Positions 1 to 5,312 of a stretch of 8,832 nucleotides of DNA are shown one piece after another (within the stretch, counting starts at the first letter, position 1; each line of letters starts with the position of its first letter). The stretch lies in assembly GCA_018399435.1 (NCBI GenBank), contig JAGYOJ010000051.1:1-8832 (forward strand), in the 5' to 3' direction. This DNA comes from Actinomycetota bacterium (GTDB lineage: Bacteria > Actinomycetota > Humimicrobiia > Humimicrobiales > Humimicrobiaceae). The translations under genes and the position numbers were made by a program. The notes beneath the pieces are model-generated. The model made no database searches. It was not told the origin of the DNA and saw nothing but the letters and a program-made list of their open reading frames with translations.

Positions 1-2
1 AT

Positions 3-1145
3 TTTGCTAAGGTCGTTAAAATTAAATTATTTTTAAGAAAATCAAAATTTTTTTGCTTGATATTTTCTATTTTATTTCTTACTCCTTCTATTTTTTTAGA
101 TACTCCAAAGATAAATATTGAAAATATAACAATATCGCCTTCCCATTATTTTTATGAAGAAAGGAATATTAAGCCGGGGACCCAAAAAGGCCTTTACCTT
201 ACAGGTTATAGCATGAACCTTAAGTCAAGAAGATATGAAATTTATGACTTGCTTGAAAAAACTGAGCTAAATTCAATAGTTTTTAATGCTAAAGATGACA
301 CAGGTTTTATTGACTATGATACAGATATAGAGTTTGCGGAAGAAATTGGCTCAGAATTAAAGTTATATAACCTAAAAGAGGTATTAAAAGAAATGGAATA
401 CAGGAACATATACAGCATAGCAAGAATAGTATTATTTAAAGATTCTATTTTGCCAAAATCCCGGCCTGATCTGTCAATAAAAGACTCAAGAACTGGAGAG
501 CCCCTATATTCAGAAGGGTCAAACTGGCCTGATATTTATAGCCAGGAGGTTTGGGATTACAATATAGAGATAGTAAAAGAATTAGTTAAAGCTGGGGTTG
601 ATGAAATCCAATTTGATTATATAAGGGCTCCAGCTAGGGGAAATATTTCATATGCAGACTATACCCATAATACAGAAAACCATGAAAAAGTTTGGGCCCT
701 TACTAATTTTTTAGAACAGGTTAGAAAAGAAACAGAAGCCTTTGACGTGAAAATATCAGCAGATGTTTTTGGCATTGTATTCATAAAGAATGACGACCAG
801 GGAATTGGCCAATATGTTGATGATATAATGCCCTATCTTGACTATATTTACCCCATGGCTTACCCATCACATTATTCCCCTTATTTTCTAGGCTATCCAG
901 ACCCTGAAAAATATCCTTATGAAGTAGTAAAATATACTCTAGAAAAAGCGCTTGAAAGGGGCAAGGGCACCGATTGCATTATAATGCCCTGGATTCAATC
1001 ATTTGGATTAAGGGTAGATTACAGTAAATTTGAGATATCCGAGCAGATGAGGGCAGCTGATGAATTAGGAATAAATGGGTATATGTTTTGGAATGCTTCC
1101 AATAAATATGGGATTGTAAAAGAAGCATTCATGGATAAATGGTAA
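3..1145 (+). CDS. Putative glycoside hydrolase, DUF4015 family (5' end outside window)
   Basis: Seen: the frame is open from the first bases of the window to TAA at 1143-1145. A TTG at 57 could be taken as the start, but it has no Shine-Dalgarno. The upstream in-frame codons encode a Lys/Arg-rich stretch (KIKLFLRKSK) leading into a hydrophobic segment (FFCLIFSILFLTPSIFL), which is the form of a signal peptide or signal anchor. The true start is therefore probably left of the window. The mature part resembles the DUF4015 (PF13200) putative glycosyl hydrolase domain, a TIM-barrel family. It has the signature DEIQFDYIRAP (600-632; the usual form, as I recall it, is FDYIRFP), then SADVFG, YIYPMAYPSHY, MPWIQSF and, near the end, GYMFWNASN. 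Known of the family: secreted or membrane-anchored, with carbohydrate hydrolysis predicted but substrates generally unknown. Inferred: acts outside the cell on wall or surface polysaccharide. The family call is firm; the activity is not. Confidence 0.85.
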   Translation, partial: FAKVVKIKLFLRKSKFFCLIFSILFLTPSIFLDTPKINIENITISPSHYFYEERNIKPGTQKGLYLTGYSMNLKSRRYEIYDLLEKTELNSIVFNAKDDTGFIDYDTDIEFAEEIGSELKLYNLKEVLKEMEYRNIYSIARIVLFKDSILPKSRPDLSIKDSRTGEPLYSEGSNWPDIYSQEVWDYNIEIVKELVKAGVDEIQFDYIRAPARGNISYADYTHNTENHEKVWALTNFLEQVRKETEAFDVKISADVFGIVFIKNDDQGIGQYVDDIMPYLDYIYPMAYPSHYSPYFLGYPDPEKYPYEVVKYTLEKALERGKGTDCIIMPWIQSFGLRVDYSKFEISEQMRAADELGINGYMFWNASNKYGIVKEAFMDKW

Positions 1146-2468
1146 TTAATTGTCTGTATTAAGCCAACCCACCAGGCTGATAATTTTATTTTTGCCGTCT
1201 ACAAGTTTCGTTTCTTTATTTGTTTCTAAACTAAAATTGTAAATATCTGTGCTCTCGACATATTCAAAATTTGAGTCGTAATTATAGAAATTATAAGCTA
1301 TGCTGTTTCCATCAGGTGAAAACAATAGCTTGTTTACCCCTATCCCCTGCCCAGTTAATTTTGTTGGTTCTGCCCCCTCTAATAAATACAAATCGCCAGA
1401 AGGGTTTTGATATGTAATAGTCCCATATCTTTGGGCTCCCACATAACATACCTTATCTTTAAAAACATCTGGCTGTTGCTCCCTTAACTTATCATTTTTG
1501 GTCAATTTTTTAACCTCGCCAGAATCATTTAAGTACATATAAATATCGCCATCCTCTTCAAAATCACCTAGAAGTTCAAATATAATATTTTCTCCCTTTA
1601 ATTTAAAATTTGAAAAGCTAGTTATTTCTTCTACCCCCTTTCCTTTAAATTCTTTTATATCCATAATTTCTTTTAAATTTTTGGTATCACTATTTAATAA
1701 ATAAAGGGTTTCATTCTTAGTGTAATAGTCAATTATTTCATCACCTTCTAATATTTCATAATAAGGATGGAAAACAGCATATATATCTCCATTGGGTAAA
1801 TAGATTACAGGCTGCATAAAAGTGATTTGTGATGCGCACATTCCGCCTATTTTTGGTATTATTTGTTTATCTTTTCCTTCTTCTATATCAAATACATGTA
1901 TCCAATCAGTCCTATAATTCCCTGATATAGGATCTCCTATAGGAATATAAATTATCTCATATGCTATTTTATTGCTATCAGGCGCCCATATAGGGTTGCC
2001 ATATATTTCTTCAATATTTTCTGGCATTTCACCTTCTGTATAATCAAACTTAACAATGTTATCTACTTTCCCGGTTTCAATATATATCACAGAGAGCGAA
2101 CGATAGGCTCCCCTGCCCCCTTCAAAAAAAGAGCATGCAATTTTTTTACCATCGGGAGATATATTATAGACCCTTCCTAAATCATATTTATTATAAATAT
2201 CAGAGTATATAAGGGTTTTTTTAGAACCGTCAGGATTTATGCTATAAATTTTTGCTACCCTGTGCTCAAAATGTGTTGATTTTTCGTCCACGCCTATTTC
2301 AAAATATATTATCTTATGCCCATTATTATTTTTATCGCTTACAGAAACTTCTTCTACTGGCTCTTCTTCAGTTGTTTTTTCATCTATTTTATTTGTATCT
2401 GTAAAATTGCTGCATCCTGAAAAAAGAAATAAAATTGCAATAAGCAAGAGAAATATTCTTTTTAACAT
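1146..2468 (-). CDS. TolB-like / WD40-like beta-propeller lipoprotein
   Basis: Seen: a 440-residue protein starting with a lipoprotein signal peptide (MLKR, hydrophobic stretch 5-16, then FSGC with Cys19 as the lipidation site). Phe at -3 is a less usual lipobox residue. An acidic, low-complexity linker (about 27-45) follows. The rest carries repeated PD40/TolB-type blade motifs: INPDG (77-81), ISPDGKKIA (103-111), WAPDSNKIAY (161-170) and FSPDGNSIAY (383-392), with weaker repeats between. The start ATG is preceded by GGAGG (2474-2478), 5 nt away, after a 15-nt gap from the DUF2099 gene. Inferred: a propeller tethered to the outer face of the membrane, probably binding a protein or ligand. 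No catalytic motif was recognised and the exact role is unknown. Its stop codon directly abuts that of the convergent hydrolase gene. Being last in the tyrS operon is probably a matter of transcription; no functional link to its neighbours is visible. Confidence 0.8.
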   Translation of the reverse strand: MLKRIFLLLIAILFLFSGCSNFTDTNKIDEKTTEEEPVEEVSVSDKNNNGHKIIYFEIGVDEKSTHFEHRVAKIYSINPDGSKKTLIYSDIYNKYDLGRVYNISPDGKKIACSFFEGGRGAYRSLSVIYIETGKVDNIVKFDYTEGEMPENIEEIYGNPIWAPDSNKIAYEIIYIPIGDPISGNYRTDWIHVFDIEEGKDKQIIPKIGGMCASQITFMQPVIYLPNGDIYAVFHPYYEILEGDEIIDYYTKNETLYLLNSDTKNLKEIMDIKEFKGKGVEEITSFSNFKLKGENIIFELLGDFEEDGDIYMYLNDSGEVKKLTKNDKLREQQPDVFKDKVCYVGAQRYGTITYQNPSGDLYLLEGAEPTKLTGQGIGVNKLLFSPDGNSIAYNFYNYDSNFEYVESTDIYNFSLETNKETKLVDGKNKIISLVGWLNTDN

Positions 2469-2483
2469 GTCTTCCTCCGGAAA

Positions 2484-3494
2484 TTAAATTAATGGACGTG
2501 GCTCATCAGATGTTGTAATAGGAAGCTTATTGGTTTCATAGAGAAATACAGAAAATTTTCCCATTTTAACCTTTATTCCACCCTTTTCATACCTATTTGA
2601 AGTTATGTACTTATTGTTTTCCATGCCTTTTAGTTTGGCTCTTAGTTTATCATTTGCTGAATAATTTGAAATAAAATCAATACCCTTTGCAGTAATAACA
2701 AAAACTGGTATTTTTATTCCAACCTGTACTTTAGAAACCGGCCCGATAATTTCCCTGACATAGCTTGATGCGCAAGCCCAGGCCAGGTCAGCATTATCCT
2801 TTATAATTTCTGCCTGTTCTTTATTAATTCCGCTATTGCAGACCGCAAGAATTGTTATGTCCATTTTATTATTTAAGCTATAGCTTCTTATCTTTTTTAT
2901 TATTTCAGATTCATCTCCCCTGACAGTTACAACTATTTTTCTATAACCTAACTTTTCCGCTAATTTTATTCCTTCAAACTGATTGATTTTTGCATCTTCT
3001 TCAGATAGGATTTTAACATTATATTCCTTCAGCCCATTAATTATTTCCCTTATAGGAGAAGTATAAAAGACACCATTCATGTAAGCCCCTATTCCCTGGA
3101 CTATATCAGGATCTGAGGTAACTATTGTCCCTGCGCCTTCACATACCAATACAGCTGCATCCTTGCTTTTTCTCTTCAAGGCATACATTATCATCTCAGA
3201 TGCACCAAATGGGACAATAATTTTGCTGTCTTTTAATTTTCTTTTTGAAGTAAACATTCCCCAATTATTGGTTTGGGAAAGAAATTTTTCCTTGATGTTT
3301 TCTATATTAATTTCCTCATTTGAAAACAGTGCTTTAAACAAGGGGCAATATTTTACTTCTGGTTCCTGGACTTTTATAACCTTGCCCCCAGATATTGCAA
3401 CCAGAGCCCCTGCTTTTCTTGTTACATGTAAATCATCTGGTAAACCCCCATATTCTAAAGACAACTCGTCTAAAAACTTTTCAATATCTACCAC
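2484..3494 (-). CDS. DUF2099 family protein (methanogenesis marker protein 8-like)
   Basis: Seen: 336 residues with a GTG start that overlaps the end of the DUF134 gene by 7 nt. Motifs that match my memory of DUF2099 (PF09872; the methanogen form is called methanogenesis marker protein 8) are KYCPLF (48-53), FGASE (96-100), a VCEGAGTI...DPDIVQGIG block (117-136), TSPI (145-148), VCNSG (218-222) and WACASSYVRE (239-248). Four cysteines (50, 118, 219, 241) sit in or beside these blocks and could bind a metal or cofactor; that is inference. There is no signal peptide or membrane segment, so it is probably cytosolic. Known: the family has no established biochemical function and occurs in methanogens and in some anaerobic bacteria. 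The C-terminal part (about 280-336) is basic, then ends in a Thr/Pro-rich tail. Nothing in this window suggests methanogenesis. Family call fairly sure; function unknown. Confidence 0.75.
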   Translation of the reverse strand: MVDIEKFLDELSLEYGGLPDDLHVTRKAGALVAISGGKVIKVQEPEVKYCPLFKALFSNEEINIENIKEKFLSQTNNWGMFTSKRKLKDSKIIVPFGASEMIMYALKRKSKDAAVLVCEGAGTIVTSDPDIVQGIGAYMNGVFYTSPIREIINGLKEYNVKILSEEDAKINQFEGIKLAEKLGYRKIVVTVRGDESEIIKKIRSYSLNNKMDITILAVCNSGINKEQAEIIKDNADLAWACASSYVREIIGPVSKVQVGIKIPVFVITAKGIDFISNYSANDKLRAKLKGMENNKYITSNRYEKGGIKVKMGKFSVFLYETNKLPITTSDEPRPLI

Positions 3495-3940
3495 CTAGGG
3501 CCTCTCCTTCTCCTCCTGGGGCCCCTGGTAAGAGACCTGCCTACATCCTCTACTTCGCTGCTATAACAGCTTGGACAATTTACTTGGTTTGTATTGGATG
3601 TTTTAGATTCCCAAACATAACCGCAACTTCTGCACTTTATCCTGTTCTTTAAAAATATGAAATCCCCGCCCTCGATCCTTATAGGTCTTCCATTAACAAT
3701 TGCCTGGGCAATTTTATTTCTTGCGCTTTCAATTAGCCTGGTAAAAGTAGGCCTGGAAATATTCATTTTTTTTGCTGCTTCCTCCTGCTTTAATTTTCTA
3801 TGGTCTGCAAGCCTTATAGCTTCGTATTCATCTATAGTTAGAATAACATCAGGCTGGTTTGAGGGTTGCCTCCCCTGGGGCTTAAAGTAAAGAGCTTTAG
3901 GAGGATACAGTACATTTCTTTTTTTTCTTGGTTTTACCAT
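3488..3940 (-). CDS. DUF134 (UPF0251) DNA-binding protein with C-terminal zinc ribbon
   Basis: Seen: 150 residues. The N-terminus (MVKPRKKRNVLYPPKALYFK) is the usual basic DUF134 opening, which supports this ATG. A helix-turn-helix of sigma-70 region 4 type follows at about 50-78 (QEEAAKKMNISRPTFTRLIE), then the family block RPIRIEGGDF (85-94). A four-cysteine zinc ribbon (C103, C106, C122, C125) and an arginine-rich tail (about 136-150) complete the protein. Many family members are shorter and lack a clear ribbon. The start lies 2 nt after the tyrS stop with no good Shine-Dalgarno, which suggests translation coupled to tyrS. Known: DUF134 (PF02001) proteins are predicted DNA-binding proteins of unknown target, common in anaerobes and archaea. 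Inferred: a transcription regulator, possibly of its own operon or of genes linked to the DUF2099 protein. Confidence 0.88.
   Translation of the reverse strand: MVKPRKKRNVLYPPKALYFKPQGRQPSNQPDVILTIDEYEAIRLADHRKLKQEEAAKKMNISRPTFTRLIESARNKIAQAIVNGRPIRIEGGDFIFLKNRIKCRSCGYVWESKTSNTNQVNCPSCYSSEVEDVGRSLTRGPRRRRRGPRW
3502..3517 (-). promoter_or_regulatory. Shine-Dalgarno for the DUF2099 gene, inside the DUF134 coding tail
   Basis: On the minus strand the codons AGG AGG AGA AGG AGA encode five consecutive arginines of the DUF134 tail and form a strong purine-rich ribosome binding site. The core AAGGAG (3504-3509) lies 9 nt before the GTG at 3494-3492, which fixes that start. The same bases serve both as protein code and as initiation signal. 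Confidence 0.7.
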
Positions 3941-3942
3941 AA

Positions 3943-5163
3943 TTATTTAGCTTTAATCTTTCTAAAGTGCCTTTTTCCTTTCTGGAGTATTTTTCCATCT
4001 AGAAAAGAAGGTTTAATTTCTAAATTGCTGTCTTTTACCTTTTCCCCGTCAATTCTAACAGCTCCCTGTTTTATAAGTCTTCGGGCCTGACCATTGGATT
4101 TAACCAGTCCGCTATCTACAAGAATTTTAACAATCCAAACTTTACCGCCTTCCCTTATGCTATATTCTTCAATATTTTCTGGCACTTCTTTCTTTTTAAA
4201 AACAAGATCAAAATGTTTTTCAGCTTCTTCAGCCTCCTTTACGGTATAAAGGTCAGAAATTATAAGTTTTGCCAACCTTCTTTTAAGTATTACAGGATTA
4301 ACATTTTTATTAGATAGACTTTCTTCTATTTTATCATATTCTTTTAAATCTAGCCTGGTAAGCAGTTTATAGTATCCAATCATTAAATCATCAGGAATAG
4401 ACATAATTTTCCCAAATATTTCCTCAGGGGCTTCATCTACCCCTATATAGTTCCCAAGGCTTTTGCTCATCTTTTCCACTCCATCTGTCCCAACCAGTAT
4501 AGGCATGGTAATTGCAATCTGTGGAGTTTGTGAAAATTCTTTTTGAAGCTCCCTACCCATCAAAAGGTTAAACCTCTGGTCAGTTCCCCCCAGCTCAACA
4601 CTGGCTTCAATAGCTACTGAATCATAAGCCTGCATTATAGGATAAAGGAATTCCATTATAGCTATAGGTGTATTCCCCTTAAACCTTTTTTTAAAATCAT
4701 CCCTTTCAAGCATTCGAGCTACAGTAAACCTTGAAGTAAGACTTAATACATCCTCAAACTTTAATTTTTTTAGCCAGCTAGAATTATTTACCATCTCTGT
4801 TTTTTCAGGGTCAAGTATTTTATAAGCTTGTTTCATATAAGTTTTTGCATTTTCATCTATAGCTTTTGGATCCAATTTGGGCCTTAATTTTGACCTTCCC
4901 GAAGGGTCGCCTATCCTGGCAGTATAGTCTCCAATTATTAAAATAGCCTTATGGCCAAGGTCCTGAAACTGCCTTAATTTATTTAAAACCACAGTATGTC
5001 CTAAATGTATGTCAGGAGCTGTAGGGTCAAGCCCTAGCTTTACTTTTAATGGCTTATCATTTTTTATTGAATCTGCCACTAATTTTTCAAGCTCATCTTC
5101 ATTTAAAACATCTTCTGTGCCCTGTACAATTACATTCATCTGTTTTTGTAAGCTATTTTCCAT
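3943..5163 (-). CDS. tyrS: Tyrosyl-tRNA synthetase (TyrZ-like subfamily)
   Basis: Seen: 406 residues, full length for the shorter bacterial TyrRS form. It has the class I motifs HLGH (53-56) and KMSKS (231-235), the tyrosine/ATP pocket segments GDYTARIGDPSGR (78-90), YPIMQAYD (174-181) and GTDQRFN (193-199), and a C-terminal S4 RNA-binding domain (about 343-405). KMSKS and the DIHLGHTVVL context place it nearer the TyrZ branch than the KFGKT-type TyrS of E. coli. The ATG at 5163-5161 is preceded by AGAAGG (5172-5177), 8 nt away. The role is cytosolic charging of tRNA-Tyr with tyrosine. It is the first gene of the minus-strand operon and diverges from the penicillin-binding protein gene. The leader upstream is too short for a typical T-box, and none was seen. 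No frameshift or missing catalytic motif. The symbol could equally be tyrZ. Confidence 0.96.
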   Translation of the reverse strand: MENSLQKQMNVIVQGTEDVLNEDELEKLVADSIKNDKPLKVKLGLDPTAPDIHLGHTVVLNKLRQFQDLGHKAILIIGDYTARIGDPSGRSKLRPKLDPKAIDENAKTYMKQAYKILDPEKTEMVNNSSWLKKLKFEDVLSLTSRFTVARMLERDDFKKRFKGNTPIAIMEFLYPIMQAYDSVAIEASVELGGTDQRFNLLMGRELQKEFSQTPQIAITMPILVGTDGVEKMSKSLGNYIGVDEAPEEIFGKIMSIPDDLMIGYYKLLTRLDLKEYDKIEESLSNKNVNPVILKRRLAKLIISDLYTVKEAEEAEKHFDLVFKKKEVPENIEEYSIREGGKVWIVKILVDSGLVKSNGQARRLIKQGAVRIDGEKVKDSNLEIKPSFLDGKILQKGKRHFRKIKAK

Positions 5164-5207
5164 ATTTATTACCTTCTATTTTATTAATGCAAAAATCTTA
5201 ATTTATA

Positions 5208-5237
5208 ATATTAACATAGCCACTAGTTTTATGTCTA
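5208..5237 (-). promoter_or_regulatory. Candidate promoter for the tyrS operon
   Basis: Read on the minus strand: TAGACA (5237-5232, five of six matches to TTGACA), an 18-nt spacer, then TAATAT (5213-5208, four of six) preceded directly by TGT, as in an extended -10. It ends 44 nt before the tyrS start. Seen by eye only; AT-rich sequence yields chance matches. Confidence 0.4.
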
Positions 5238-5249
5238 TTTTATGGGGTC

Positions 5250-5279
5250 TTCAATTATCTTTTACATTTGTAGTATAAT
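5250..5279 (+). promoter_or_regulatory. Candidate promoter for the penicillin-binding protein gene
   Basis: A perfect TATAAT lies at 5274-5279, 33 nt before the ATG. The -35 region is poor: TTCAAT at 5250-5255 with an 18-nt spacer matches only three of six. A TTTACA at 5261-5266 is too close to pair with this -10. The -10 call is reasonable; the -35 is uncertain. Confidence 0.4.
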
Positions 5280-5312
5280 ACAAATTCAACTATTTAAAGA
5301 GTAGGGATATAA

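Larger units (their letters stand above)
5164..5312. other. Divergent intergenic region between tyrS and the penicillin-binding protein gene
   Basis: This 149-bp AT-rich spacer is the only sizeable non-coding stretch. It carries the two candidate promoters, whose elements do not overlap, and both ribosome binding sites. No T-box, riboswitch, small RNA or clear operator palindrome was recognised. Confidence 0.7.

Noticed and set aside
1162..1190. Possible terminator hairpin AGCC...GGCT followed by a T-rich stretch on the plus strand.
   Set aside because: Only four base pairs with a 9-nt loop, and the T-run begins several bases after the stem; it is also inside the lipoprotein coding sequence.
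2484..3494. DUF2099 protein taken as evidence that the host is a methanogenic archaeon.
   Set aside because: The neighbours are clearly bacterial: a GT51/transpeptidase penicillin-binding protein with PASTA repeats, a bacterial TyrRS with an S4 domain, and a lipobox lipoprotein.
3163..4090. Several plus-strand open frames of 74-111 codons opposite DUF2099, DUF134 and tyrS.
   Set aside because: They mirror conserved genes, have no convincing ribosome binding sites and show no recognisable protein features.
5009..5278. Plus-strand open frame of 89 codons across the tyrS 5' end and the divergent spacer.
   Set aside because: It is mostly antisense to tyrS; its hydrophobic Phe/Ser-rich product is what AT-rich antisense sequence gives.
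5164..5312. T-box riboswitch expected upstream of tyrS.
   Set aside because: The spacer is too short for a full T-box and no T-box consensus or terminator/antiterminator pair was seen.
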